A DNA stretch of 64,000 nucleotides from assembly GCF_900107925.1 (NCBI RefSeq), contig NZ_FNUJ01000006.1:434001-498000 (forward strand), given 5' to 3'. Of this stretch, positions 41,420-51,803 are shown piece after piece. The DNA is from Amycolatopsis pretoriensis. GTDB lineage: Bacteria > Actinomycetota > Actinomycetes > Mycobacteriales > Pseudonocardiaceae. The notes beneath the pieces were generated by a model. The model was given only the letters and a program-made list of their open reading frames with translations. It was not told the origin of the DNA and searched no databases. Both the position numbers and the translations under genes were made by a program. Every line of letters starts with the position of its first letter. The stretch's first letter is position 1.

Positions 41420-41436
41420 GGTCCTGAGCGTAGTAC

Positions 41437-41793
41437 TCAGGCGGGCAGCACCATCGTGTAGAGCTTCGTGACGAGGCCGTCCTCGACGAGCGCGACGTCG
41501 ATCCCCCGGACGACGGGCGGTGCCCCCTCCGGGCCGAACGCCCAAGCGAGGTGACCCAGGTCGTGGTTGACCAGAACCGGGCCGTCCGGCACGAACACGA
41601 ACCCCGGGGACTGGTCCAGGAGCCCCTTCGCCTTGGCGTTCAGCTCGTCGTGCCCGGTCGCGACGCCTTCGGGATCGGCGAACTCGACGTCGGTCGCGTA
41701 CGTCGCCGCGATCGCCTTAGCGCGCCGGTCGTCGTCGCGCTCGTTGAAGACCTCGAGCAGGTTCGCCCGCATCAGTTCGGCCACCGTCGCCAT
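41437..41793 (-). CDS. NTF2-like/SnoaL-fold protein
   Basis: A 118-residue cone-fold protein: ANLLEVFNERDDDRRAKAIA, TYATDVEFADPEG, ATGHDELNAKAKGLLDQSPG, VVRGIDVALVEDGLVTKLYTMV. Such proteins are enzymes or ligand carriers; no active residues are identified. It is likely co-transcribed with the downstream nitronate monooxygenase and lies under a 14-bp perfect palindrome, so it may be controlled by the MarR protein encoded just upstream. Confidence 0.85.
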   Translation of the reverse strand: MATVAELMRANLLEVFNERDDDRRAKAIAATYATDVEFADPEGVATGHDELNAKAKGLLDQSPGFVFVPDGPVLVNHDLGHLAWAFGPEGAPPVVRGIDVALVEDGLVTKLYTMVLPA

Positions 41794-41823
41794 GTCGTAC
41801 CTCCTGGGTTCGGCGCCATATTA

Positions 41824-41837
41824 CGTGACATGTCACG
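41824..41837. promoter_or_regulatory. 14-bp perfect palindrome CGTGACATGTCACG
   Basis: It lies between the MarR gene's stop and the NTF2-like gene start, on the same transcription unit. Its size and symmetry fit a dimeric MarR- or TetR-type operator controlling the NTF2-like/monooxygenase pair. Confidence 0.6.
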
Positions 41838-41843
41838 CAACTG

Positions 41844-42353
41844 TCAGGGGTGGTCGTCCGGCCGCGGCAGGCTGCCGTGCTCGACGAGCGCGTCGTAGAC
41901 CCGTTCCAGCAGCGCCGCCAGCTGGGGTTTTTCCCCTGGCCCCAGCGCGTCCAGGAACGCCTTGCGCACGAACTCGACGTGGTCCGGCGCGGCCTCGCGC
42001 AACGCCGTCCAGCCGGCCTCGGACAGCACCACCTCGGTGGCGCGCCGGTCTTCGGGACTCACGCCGGTCGCGACCAGGCCGCGTTCACGCATCCGCTTGA
42101 GGTGGTGCGAGAGCCGGCTGCGCTCCCAGCCGATGCGGATCGCCAGGTCCGTGACCCGCATCCGGCCGCCGGACTCGCTCGTCAGGGCGACCAGTACGTG
42201 GTAGTCGGCGAGCGACAGGCCGCTGTCGGCCCGCAACTGGCGGTTCAGCTCGTACTCCAGGCGGAGGTGCACTTTCATGTACGCGTACCAGGCGGCCGTT
42301 TCGGCGGGCGAAAGCAGCGCGAACGGCGAGCCCGGCGCGAACTCCTGCGGCAT
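41844..42353 (-). CDS. MarR-family regulator
   Basis: A 169-residue winged-helix protein: SLADYHVLVALTSESGGRMR, VTDLAIRIGWERSRLSHHLK with the wing GLVATGVSPEDRRATEVVLSEAG. MarR proteins bind short palindromes and respond to phenolics or oxidants. The palindrome downstream of this gene (41824-41837) is a candidate target. It is divergent from the GH20 gene, with a DasR-type site in the spacer. Confidence 0.92.
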   Translation of the reverse strand: MPQEFAPGSPFALLSPAETAAWYAYMKVHLRLEYELNRQLRADSGLSLADYHVLVALTSESGGRMRVTDLAIRIGWERSRLSHHLKRMRERGLVATGVSPEDRRATEVVLSEAGWTALREAAPDHVEFVRKAFLDALGPGEKPQLAALLERVYDALVEHGSLPRPDDHP

Positions 42354-42374
42354 CGCGCGAGCTTAACCACCCAG

Positions 42375-42390
42375 TTTGGTCTAGACCATC
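42375..42390. promoter_or_regulatory. DasR-type dre site upstream of the hexosaminidase
   Basis: The core TGGTCTAGACCA (42377-42388) is a perfect palindrome and matches the invariant centre of the DasR consensus A-S-TGGTCTAGACCA-S-T; the outer two bases each side do not match. It sits 71-86 bases upstream of the GH20 start, as expected for a GlcNAc-regulated chitobiase gene. Confidence 0.75.
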
Positions 42391-42460
42391 GTCGGCGGAA
42401 ATGCGACGATCCGGGCAGGTGCGACGGCGAGGTCGCGCCCTTCCCGCCAGGAGGTCCCCG

Positions 42461-44233
42461 GTGAAGCAGTCCTACGCGCGGCGGCTCGGCCGCGCACTCG
42501 CCGTGCTGGCCCTGGTCGGCGCCGGTACGACAGCCGCCCACCTCACGCCGGCCGCGGCGGCCACGCCGGCGTTGCAGTCGATCGTGCCGGTGCCGGTCTC
42601 GGTGACCCCGGCCGCCGGCGTCACGTTCCCGCTGGTCGCGACGACGAAGATCGTCACCGAGGCCGGGTCGGCGCCGGCCAAACAGGTCGGCGACTACCTC
42701 GCCGGCGTCCTGCGGCCCTCGACCGGGTTCGCGCTGCCGGTGTCCGACGCCCCGGCGTCCGTGCCGGCCGACAGCGTGGCGCTGCTGCTCAGCGGCGCAC
42801 CCGCGTCCGTCGGCGCGCAGGGCTACCAGCTGGTGTCGACGGCGTCCTCGGTGACCGTGCGCGCCCAGACGGCCGACGGGTTGTTCGCCGGCGTCCAGAC
42901 GCTGCGGCAGATGCTGCCCGGGAGCGTCGAAAGCCCGACCGCGCAGCCAGGGCCGTGGAGCGTCCCGGGCGCGACGATCGTGGACTACCCGCGGTTCGGC
43001 TACCGCGGCGCGATGCTCGACGTCGCCCGGCACTTCCACCCGGTGTCGACGGTCAAGCGGTACCTCGACGAACTCGCCCAGTACAAGATCAACAACCTGC
43101 ACCTGCACCTGGCCGACGACCAGGGCTGGCGCATCCAGATCGACAGCTGGCCCCGCCTGACGACCTACGGCGGCAGCACCCAGGTCGGCGGCGGCGCGGG
43201 CGGCTACTACACGAAGGCGCAGTACACGGACATCGTGAACTACGCGGCTTCGCGGCACATCACGGTGATCCCGGAGATCGACATGCCGGGGCACGTGAAC
43301 GCGGCGCTGGCGTCGTACGCGGAGCTGAACTGCAACGGCGTGGCGCCGGCGCTGCGCACGGACACCGCGGTCGGCTACAGCTCGCTGTGCATCTCGAAGG
43401 ACATCACGTACACGTTCATCGCGGACGTCCTGCGCGAGCTGGCGGCGTTGACCCCGGGCCCGTACCTGCACATCGGCGGCGACGAAGCATCGGCGACTCC
43501 CCAGGCCGACTACGTGACGTTCGTGAACAAGGTGCTGCCCCTGGTGGCGGCGACGGGCAAGTCGGTGGTGGGCTGGCACGACATCGCGAAGGCCGCGTTG
43601 CCCGCTTCGGCGACCCCGCAGTTCTGGGGGACGACGACGTCGGATTCCGGCGTGTCGACGGCGGTTTCCCGCGGCAGCAAGGTGATCATGTCGCCGGCGA
43701 ACAAGGCTTACGTGGACCAGAAGTACAACAGCTCGACGCCGATCGGCCTGTCGTGGGCGGGCTACATCGAGGTCCAGGACGCGTACGGCTGGAACCCCGG
43801 CGCGTACCTGTCGGGCGTCGGCGAGTCGGCGGTCCGCGGGGTGGAATCGCCGCTGTGGACGGAAACCGTCGTGACACCGTCGGACATCGAGTACCTGGCG
43901 TTCCCCCGGCTGGCGGCGCACGCGGAGCTGGGCTGGTCCCCGTGGTCGACGCACGACTGGACGGCGTTCCGCACCCGGCTCGGCGCGCAGGCCCCGCGGT
44001 GGGTGGCCCAGGGGATCAACTTCTACCGGTCGTCCCAGGTCGCTTGGGACACCGGCGGGACGTCGAACCCGGGGACGTGCGCGGACCCGGCGTGGAGCGC
44101 CTCGCAGGTGTACACCGGCGGGAACGTGGTGTCCCACAACGGGCACAAGTGGACGGCGAAGTGGTGGACGCAGGGCGAGGAGCCGGGGACGACGGGCCAG
44201 TGGGGAGCCTGGACCGACAACGGCGCCTGCTGA
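42461..44233 (+). CDS. Secreted GH20 beta-N-acetylhexosaminidase with C-terminal carbohydrate-binding module
   Basis: A 590-residue exported enzyme. The signal peptide is residues 1-34 (RRLGRALAVLALVGAG, TTAAHLTPAAAA). A GH20 N-terminal alpha/beta domain precedes the TIM barrel, with DVARHFHPVSTVKRYLDELA, HLHLADDQGWRIQI, and the catalytic pair Asp341-Glu342 in HIGGDEAS. The last 50 residues (CADPAWSASQVYTGGNVVSH, WTAKWWTQGEEPG) are a CBM5/12 chitin-binding type module. It removes GlcNAc from chitin oligosaccharides. AGGAGG precedes GTG 42461; the dre site supports DasR control. Confidence 0.94.
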   Translation: MKQSYARRLGRALAVLALVGAGTTAAHLTPAAAATPALQSIVPVPVSVTPAAGVTFPLVATTKIVTEAGSAPAKQVGDYLAGVLRPSTGFALPVSDAPASVPADSVALLLSGAPASVGAQGYQLVSTASSVTVRAQTADGLFAGVQTLRQMLPGSVESPTAQPGPWSVPGATIVDYPRFGYRGAMLDVARHFHPVSTVKRYLDELAQYKINNLHLHLADDQGWRIQIDSWPRLTTYGGSTQVGGGAGGYYTKAQYTDIVNYAASRHITVIPEIDMPGHVNAALASYAELNCNGVAPALRTDTAVGYSSLCISKDITYTFIADVLRELAALTPGPYLHIGGDEASATPQADYVTFVNKVLPLVAATGKSVVGWHDIAKAALPASATPQFWGTTTSDSGVSTAVSRGSKVIMSPANKAYVDQKYNSSTPIGLSWAGYIEVQDAYGWNPGAYLSGVGESAVRGVESPLWTETVVTPSDIEYLAFPRLAAHAELGWSPWSTHDWTAFRTRLGAQAPRWVAQGINFYRSSQVAWDTGGTSNPGTCADPAWSASQVYTGGNVVSHNGHKWTAKWWTQGEEPGTTGQWGAWTDNGAC

Positions 44234-44245
44234 GGTGAGAGGTTC

Positions 44246-44273
44246 GGGCGGGCCGGCTGGTGCCGGCCCGCCC
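44246..44273. terminator. 12-bp perfect hairpin between GH20 and CHAP genes
   Basis: GGGCGGGCCGGC (44246-44257) pairs with GCCGGCCCGCCC (44262-44273) across TGGT. It separates two convergent genes and could stop both. Confidence 0.7.
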
Positions 44274-44287
44274 GGTTCACGCCGGGG

Positions 44288-45520
44288 CTAGACGAGTCCT
44301 CCCGTTCCCGTGGTCCAGAGCGCGCCCACGGCCCCGTAGACGACGCCGTTGCCGTCGCTCTGCAAGGTGAACGCGAAAGTTCCGGATCCGGTGCGGTTGG
44401 ACGACCACAGCGCACCCTGGCTGCCGGTGCCGTACAGCACCAGGTTCGCATCGGCCTGCATCAGCAGGGAATGCGCCGATTTCCCGGCCGTCCCGGAGGC
44501 CCACAGGACGCGGTAACCCGGCGAGTAGAGCACCAGGTTCCCGTCGCTCTGCAGCGCGAGGCGGTAGCGACCGTCGGAAGAACGCAGGAACTGCCCCGGG
44601 AACAGCCTCTCGTCGGTCGCAAGCCGCTCCGTGGACGTCGTCATCAGTCCCGCGGATCCGCTCGCGGTCCCCGTGCTCCAGCTCGCACCGTTCCCGGCGT
44701 AGAGGACGGTGTTGCCGTCATCTTGAAGCCGCAGTGTCGAGCTGCCCCGGCCGGCGGTGTTGCTCGCCCACAGCGCACCCTGGCCGCCGGTGCCGTACAG
44801 CACCAGGTTTCCGTCGCCCTGCACGAGCAGCGAGTGCACCGACCGGCCGGCCGTGGCGCTGGACCAGAGCGCGCGGTAACCCGGTCCGTACAACACCAGG
44901 TTGCCGTCCCCCTGCAGGATCAGCACATGCCGGCCGTCGGTTGAGGTGAGGTACTGGTTCGGGTACAGCCGCTGCTCGGGCCCGAGGGAGTCGCGGCCGA
45001 GGTACTCGCTGGTTCCGACGCTGCCGCCACCTGCCGACGCGGTGATGTCCTTGGCGTGGATGAAGTGGAAGGAGGAGGCCGGGACCGTCCGCTCCCCGTA
45101 GGCTCCCTGGAAGTTCTGGTTGTACTCCTCGACGGTGATGGTCCCGTCACCGTTCACCGCTTCCACCCAGGCGACGTGACCGGCCGACTCGGCGATCGCA
45201 CCGACCGCCGGAGAGCTGTTCACCGCGTAGCCCCGCTGCGCGAACCACATGCCCCAGGCGCCGGCGTTCCCGATGGCCCGCGGCATTTCGTAGCCGTTCC
45301 GCGCGTGCAGGCGCCACGCCACGAAGCTCGTGCACTCCCGGTTGTAGTAGCCCCAGGAATCCAGCAGCGAATCCTGGCCGGCGGCGCCCCACTGAGCGGG
45401 GTAGTCGTCCGTCCCCGCGGCCGCGACAGCCGGAAAGCCCAGTGCTGCGGTGATTGCGACGAGCACCACCACGAGCCGGCGCCGGAGAGCTCTGCCCCGG
45501 CTGGTTTCCTTGTCCCTCAT
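44288..45520 (-). CDS. Secreted CHAP-domain protein with six B-lectin repeats
   Basis: A 410-residue exported protein. Residues 1-35 are a signal peptide. The CHAP cysteine peptidase/amidase domain follows, with Cys63 in NRECTSFVAW and His115 in ESAGHVAWVE. After about residue 165 come two bulb-lectin (B_lectin) domains carrying six QxDxNxVxY-type mannose-binding motifs (LQGDGNLVLY, VQGDGNLVLY, LQDDGNTVLY; LQSDGNLVLY, MQADANLVLY, LQSDGNGVVY). It probably cleaves peptidoglycan while bound to a sugar-decorated surface. Its CHAP half closely matches the divergent neighbour. ATG 45520-45518 is used. Confidence 0.9.
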   Translation of the reverse strand: MRDKETSRGRALRRRLVVVLVAITAALGFPAVAAAGTDDYPAQWGAAGQDSLLDSWGYYNRECTSFVAWRLHARNGYEMPRAIGNAGAWGMWFAQRGYAVNSSPAVGAIAESAGHVAWVEAVNGDGTITVEEYNQNFQGAYGERTVPASSFHFIHAKDITASAGGGSVGTSEYLGRDSLGPEQRLYPNQYLTSTDGRHVLILQGDGNLVLYGPGYRALWSSATAGRSVHSLLVQGDGNLVLYGTGGQGALWASNTAGRGSSTLRLQDDGNTVLYAGNGASWSTGTASGSAGLMTTSTERLATDERLFPGQFLRSSDGRYRLALQSDGNLVLYSPGYRVLWASGTAGKSAHSLLMQADANLVLYGTGSQGALWSSNRTGSGTFAFTLQSDGNGVVYGAVGALWTTGTGGLV

Positions 45521-45774
45521 CAGACTCCTTGCGGTCGTTTCGACCGGGCTGATATCGCCCGGGCACCGGCCGGATGACACAGCCGAGGGCGAAATCAGTC
45601 GTTCGGCCGAACCTTCGTTTCCGTCGCCGAGCCCGCGGGTCCGTTGGTGTTGAGCCGAATGGTGGAAGTCCCGCGGTTTCCGTGCGTTCGGGGATCGCTG
45701 CGCGACTCAGCCCGCACAAGTTCCGGTTCGGCTCCGGGTACGTCGGGACTCGAGGCACTGAAAGCAGGCACACC

Positions 45775-47325
45775 ATGGCGAAATCCTTCGTTCCGCGCTC
45801 GTCGGCACTGCCCCACCGGCTGGCACGAGCCTCGGCGACGGTGATCATGGTTGCGGCGGCACTGCTGATCACCCCGTCCGCCGAAGCGGGGACCGACGAC
45901 TACCCGGCCACGTGGCGCGCCGCGCCGATGGATTCGGTCTACGACTCGTGGGGCATGGCGAACCGGGAGTGCACGAGTTTCGTGGCGTGGCGCCTGCACG
46001 CGCGGAACGGGTTCGAGATGCCGTTCCACGCCGACGCCGCCGGGTGGCAGCTGGGTGCCCAGACACGCAACTACGTCGTGGACGGGAATCCGGCTGTCGG
46101 TGCCGTCGCCTGGTGGGCCAGCGGCCACGTCGCCTGGGTCGAGTCGGTTAACCCCGGCGGAACGGTGACCATCGAGGAGTACAACCACTCCCTCAATGGG
46201 ACGTATGGCGAGCGGACCATCGCCGCGAACTCCGTCAGCGGCTACATCCACTTCAAGGACATCGTCCCGCCCCCGGCCGGCGCGCCCCCTCACGAATCGA
46301 TTCAGCCGGCCGCGCAGACCACGAACGGCGGGTTCGTCGCGTTCGCCCGGGGTACCGACCAGCAGCTCTACAACGCTTGGCAATCCGGCCCCGGTTCCAG
46401 CTGGACCCCGTTCCAGCCGGTCACCGCAGGAGGCGCCCTGGCCGCACCGCCGGCGATCCACCGCGAGTCCGACGGGCGCTTCTCCGCATACGCGGTCAGC
46501 ACCGCCGGAGCTCTCCTGACGACCTGGCAGACGGCCGTGGGCAGCGCTTGGCAACCCTGGACGGTGCTCGGTGGTGGCGTGACCGGCGTCCCCGTCGTCG
46601 ATCGAGCATCGACCGGTGGGCTCGTGGTTTTCGTCCGAGGAACCGACGGGCAGCTCTACAACACCTGGCAGCCGTCACCGGGGTCGACCTGGGTCCCGCT
46701 CCAGGTGGTGACCCCCGGCGGCAGCGTCACCGGGGTACCGGCGATCCATCGCGAACCGGACGGGAGGCTGTCCGCCTACGCGATCAACTCGAACGGTGTT
46801 CTGATCAGCTCCTGGCAAACGGCGCCGGGGAGCGCCTGGCAGCCCTGGACCGTCATCGCGGGCGGTACCCCATTGTCGGGCAAACCCGCGGTGGACGTCG
46901 CGTCGACCGGCGGCCTGGTCTTGCTCGCCCGGGGCACCGATGGGCAGCTCTACAACACCTGGCAGCCGTCACCGGGGTCGACGTGGGTCCCGCTGCAGCT
47001 CGTCACGGGTGGCGGCGGCCTCGCCGGTTCTCCCGCGATGCACCGCGAACCCGATGGCAGGTTCTCCGCGTTCGCCGTCAACGCCAACGGTGTCCTGCTC
47101 ACAACGTGGCAAACGGCGCCCGGCAGCGCCTGGCAGGGTTGGACGGTGATCGGCGGAGGAGGCCTCACACCCACCGGCGTTCCCGATGTCGAGACGGCTT
47201 CGACGGGCGGACTCGTCGCCTTCGCGCGCGGTGCGGACGGCCAGCTCTACAACACCTGGCAACCCTCTCCCGGCTCGACCTGGGTTCCGCTGCAACTCGT
47301 CACCAACGGCGTGCTCGCCCCCTGA
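45775..47325 (+). CDS. Secreted CHAP-domain protein with beta-propeller-like C-terminal repeats
   Basis: A 516-residue exported protein. Signal peptide residues 1-38 (with ATVIMVAAALLITPSAEA). CHAP domain with Cys66 (NRECTSFVAW) and His118 (ASGHVAWVE). From residue about 180 the remainder is about seven blades of the form GGLVVFVRGTDGQLYNTWQP, SPGSTWVPLQ, alternating with GRFSAYAVSTAGALLTTWQT, AVGSAWQPWTV: a tectonin/PLL-type propeller, a fold that often binds sugars. It probably hydrolyses cell-wall peptides and recognises glycans. The first half is near-identical in pattern to the divergent CHAP protein. ATG 45775 has a weak RBS (AAAGCAGG). Confidence 0.9.
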   Translation: MAKSFVPRSSALPHRLARASATVIMVAAALLITPSAEAGTDDYPATWRAAPMDSVYDSWGMANRECTSFVAWRLHARNGFEMPFHADAAGWQLGAQTRNYVVDGNPAVGAVAWWASGHVAWVESVNPGGTVTIEEYNHSLNGTYGERTIAANSVSGYIHFKDIVPPPAGAPPHESIQPAAQTTNGGFVAFARGTDQQLYNAWQSGPGSSWTPFQPVTAGGALAAPPAIHRESDGRFSAYAVSTAGALLTTWQTAVGSAWQPWTVLGGGVTGVPVVDRASTGGLVVFVRGTDGQLYNTWQPSPGSTWVPLQVVTPGGSVTGVPAIHREPDGRLSAYAINSNGVLISSWQTAPGSAWQPWTVIAGGTPLSGKPAVDVASTGGLVLLARGTDGQLYNTWQPSPGSTWVPLQLVTGGGGLAGSPAMHREPDGRFSAFAVNANGVLLTTWQTAPGSAWQGWTVIGGGGLTPTGVPDVETASTGGLVAFARGADGQLYNTWQPSPGSTWVPLQLVTNGVLAP

Positions 47326-47414
47326 CCCGCGCGTATTCCTGCGCGGACGGTCAGCACCAGACTGCAGGCGGTGAAAGCGGAACACCCGGCCTGCTCCACG
47401 GGTTAGATTGCGGC

Positions 47415-47861
47415 ATGAGCGTTGATCTGGAGCAGGTGCGCACGCTGTCGCTGCGGGAGAACGGCCTCGCCACCGTCGCCACGACGCGGGGTGATGGCAC
47501 CGTGCACTCCTCGGTGGTCAACGCCGGGGTGATCGAAGACCCGGTGACCGGCGCTCCGGGCGTCGCCTACGTCGCGGTCGGGCAGGCGCACAAGCTCGCG
47601 CTGCTGCGGCGGGCCGGGCACGCCACCGTCACTTTCCGGCGCGGCTGGAACTGGGTGTCGGTCACCGGCGCCACCCACCTGATCGGACCGGACGACCCCG
47701 ACCCCGCGTTCGACGAGGCAGGCTTGCCGAAGCTCCTGCGCGACGTCTTCAAGGCGGCGACCGGCACGCACGACGACTGGGACGAGTACGACCGCGTGAT
47801 GGCCGAAGAGCGCCGGGTCGCGGTGTTCGTGACGGCGGACCGGATAATCGGGAATCCCTGA
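47415..47861 (+). CDS. Pyridoxamine-5'-phosphate-oxidase-fold (F420-type) protein
   Basis: A 148-residue split-barrel flavin/F420 protein: LRENGLATVATTRGDGTVHS, SVVNAGVIEDP, YVAVGQAHKLALLRRAGHA, VTFRRGWNWVSVTGATHLIGP, DEYDRVMAEERRVAVFV. The family includes F420-dependent reductases and heme-binding proteins. Function is not assignable. It begins 89 bases after the CHAP gene; whether they share a transcript is unclear. ATG 47415 is preferred. Confidence 0.85.
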   Translation: MSVDLEQVRTLSLRENGLATVATTRGDGTVHSSVVNAGVIEDPVTGAPGVAYVAVGQAHKLALLRRAGHATVTFRRGWNWVSVTGATHLIGPDDPDPAFDEAGLPKLLRDVFKAATGTHDDWDEYDRVMAEERRVAVFVTADRIIGNP

Positions 47862-47877
47862 CCGAGGAGTCGACCCG

Positions 47878-48453
47878 TTGCCCGAGTCACCGCGCCGCGT
47901 GAGCACGCCGGTCAAGATCCTGATCGGCCTGCTCGTGGTCGTCGACGCCGCGTTCGGGGCAGCGCTGGTGGCCGGCGTGCTGCGCGGCCTGTCACCGTGG
48001 CTGATCGGCGGCGCGTACGCGGCATCCGTGCTGATCGCCATCGTCGGGTTCCGCGTGTCCCGGGCGCGCGAGCTGAAGCGCGGCTTCGCGAGCCTGCGCG
48101 ACCTCACGATCGGCGACGAGGGCCTCCGCCTGCCGGCGGGCACGCTGAGCAGCCGGGTGGTGCCGTGGTCCCAGATAGCGGACGTCTCGGTTCGGCGCTC
48201 GGCCCGTTTCGGCGACGGTCACCTGCGCGACGCTCTGTGGCTCGACCTGGTCACGGGAGGGGGCATCGAGAGTTCGGTGCAGCGGTACGCCCCGCGTGGC
48301 CGGCTGGAGCCGGCGCCGCCGCAGAGGAGGCAGTTCGAGCAGACGGCGGTGCTGGACCCGGGGTTGTTCGACGCGGTGGTCGAGCGGCTCCGGAAGGAGT
48401 TGCGGCACCGGCAGCTGCACGCCCAGCTCCGGGGGACGCCGCGGATCCGCTGA
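47878..48453 (+). CDS. Two-helix membrane protein with PH-like cytoplasmic domain
   Basis: A 191-residue protein: two hydrophobic segments (about residues 13-33 and 40-60) then a basic loop and a domain (LTIGDEGLRLPAGTLSSRVV, PWSQIADVSV) that resembles bacterial PH/YcxB-type modules, followed by a C-terminal helix. GAGGAG just upstream supports the TTG 47878 start; GTG 47899 is an alternative. Function unknown. Confidence 0.65.
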   Translation: MPESPRRVSTPVKILIGLLVVVDAAFGAALVAGVLRGLSPWLIGGAYAASVLIAIVGFRVSRARELKRGFASLRDLTIGDEGLRLPAGTLSSRVVPWSQIADVSVRRSARFGDGHLRDALWLDLVTGGGIESSVQRYAPRGRLEPAPPQRRQFEQTAVLDPGLFDAVVERLRKELRHRQLHAQLRGTPRIR

Positions 48454-48514
48454 CGGGGAACTCAGCCGGGCAGCTGACCTCGATCCCACTGGACCAAACC
48501 GGCCGGGCCGCCCC

Positions 48515-49084
48515 TCAGCGGAGCCGGCCGAGCAGCTCCCTCGGCACGATCCGCACCGGGAACGGCCGCCCGAGCTCGCAGACCTCGTCACCCGCTGCTT
48601 TGGCCACCTGCTGGTAGCAGCCGTCTTCGTCCAGTTCGAACACCGTGAGCGCGGGCTCCTCCGGATCGATCACCCAATAGCTGCCGGTCCCGAGCCGCTC
48701 GTAGACCGCCTTCTTCGTGTTGAGGTCGTGAATCGCCGTGCTCGGCGACAGCACTTCGACCGCCAGTACCGGGGCCGCCGGAAGATTCTTCGCTGTGAAG
48801 TCCTCGGTGCGCCCGACCAGGACGTCCGGCTGCAGTTCGGTCCGGTCGCCGTGGTGCACCGCGAAGGGCGCCCCGACCACGTCCAATTCGGGCGGGCAAG
48901 CCGCTTCCAGCACGCCGTACAGGCGGTAGGCGATCTTCTGGTGGCCGAACCCGGGCGCCGGCGTCACGAGCAGCGCTCCGTCGATGAGTTCGTGTCTTCG
49001 GCCGTCATCCGGCATCCCCTTCAGGTCGCGCACCGTCATGGGGCCCGACCCGGTCGGATACTGGAAGTCCATCATGAGAGTCAT
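48515..49084 (-). CDS. Uma2-family (DUF820) PD-(D/E)XK endonuclease-like protein
   Basis: A 189-residue protein with GHQKIAYRLYGVLEAAC, Asp in TELQPDVLVGRTED and Glu-x-Leu in VLAVEVLSPSTAIHDLNTKK, the restriction-like core of Uma2 proteins, widespread in actinomycetes and cyanobacteria. Catalysis has rarely been shown and the role is unknown. ATG 49084-49082 (MTLMMDFQYPTG) is used. It follows lepA by about 130 bases; the two are separated by a long perfect hairpin. Confidence 0.85.
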   Translation of the reverse strand: MTLMMDFQYPTGSGPMTVRDLKGMPDDGRRHELIDGALLVTPAPGFGHQKIAYRLYGVLEAACPPELDVVGAPFAVHHGDRTELQPDVLVGRTEDFTAKNLPAAPVLAVEVLSPSTAIHDLNTKKAVYERLGTGSYWVIDPEEPALTVFELDEDGCYQQVAKAAGDEVCELGRPFPVRIVPRELLGRLR

Positions 49085-49156
49085 GGTGCCCTCCTTTCGC
49101 TCTTCGCACCAGAGCGAACCAGACGGCACCGACAAGAACGGCCTCGAACACGGGTT

Positions 49157-49196
49157 CGGCGCCCATATTCACGCGGAGGCGTGAATATGGGCGCCG
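49157..49196. repeat. Perfect 18-bp inverted repeat with GGAG loop
   Basis: CGGCGCCCATATTCACGC (49157-49174) and its exact complement (49179-49196) flank the tetraloop GGAG, between lepA and the Uma2 gene. The overall design (18-20 bp arms, 4-base loop, a GTGA-like word in the arm) is the same as in the element at 11027-11070. Either a terminator or an interspersed palindrome. Confidence 0.8.
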
Positions 49197-49216
49197 GTGT
49201 CACATCAATAGAACAG

Positions 49217-51067
<1,851 letters not shown>

Positions 51068-51182
51068 TCGAATGAGTCCTCGGAAAGTCGGGGATGGCCA
51101 CCTCTATGTTCCCATGGCCCTCCGGGTGCGGGTGGGGGTCATCCCCGATGCGGGGTTCCGCGATCCGTGGTGCCCTCGAAGT

Positions 51183-51803
51183 ATGAGCACTTCGCACCAG
51201 CCGGCACCCCCTCCCCAGCCGGAGACCAGCGGCTTCGCCCGAGTTCTCGACCGTGCGTTCGGTCACCCCTCCGGCCCGCTCGGCCGCCTCGGCGGCTGGG
51301 TGATGGCGCGGGGCAACGCCGCCACCGAGCAGCGCGTCGTCGACCTGGCCCGGCTCGAACCGGACGACACCGTCCTCGTCGTCGGCCCCGGTCCCGGCGT
51401 CGGCCTGGACGCCGCCGCGCGGCTGGCCGGGCGCGCCATCGGCGTCGACCCCTCCCCCGAGATGCTCGGGCTCTGCCGCGAGCGCTGCGGCGACCGCGTC
51501 GAGCTGCGCGAGGGGTCGGCGGCGCACACCGGCGAGCCCGGCGGTTCCGTCGACGTCGTGCTGAGCGTGAACAACGTCATGCTGTGGGACGACCGCCGCG
51601 CCGGGTTCGCCGAGCTGTTCCGGGTGTTGCGCCCCGGCGGGCGGCTGCTGCTGTCCGCGCACGAGAAGTGGCTGCCCGTGAGCAGGCACGTCCTGGCCCA
51701 CGAAGCCGCCGAAGCGGGCTTCGCCGACCTGCAAACCTGGACGTGGGAGCCGCCCGGCTTCGCCGCGCTGGCCGCGCAACTGCGCGCCGTCAAGCCCGCC
51801 TAG
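51183..51803 (+). CDS. Class I SAM-dependent methyltransferase
   Basis: A 206-residue methyltransferase with the SAM-binding loop LVVGPGPGVGLDAAARLAGR, acidic AIGVDPSPEML, and motif LFRVLRPGGRLLLSAHEKWL. Substrate unknown; small-molecule type with no lid insertion. ATG 51183 gives the Met-rich N-terminus starting MSTSHQPAPPPQPETSG. It is divergent from lepA and overlaps the convergent VOC gene by four bases. Confidence 0.9.
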   Translation: MSTSHQPAPPPQPETSGFARVLDRAFGHPSGPLGRLGGWVMARGNAATEQRVVDLARLEPDDTVLVVGPGPGVGLDAAARLAGRAIGVDPSPEMLGLCRERCGDRVELREGSAAHTGEPGGSVDVVLSVNNVMLWDDRRAGFAELFRVLRPGGRLLLSAHEKWLPVSRHVLAHEAAEAGFADLQTWTWEPPGFAALAAQLRAVKPA

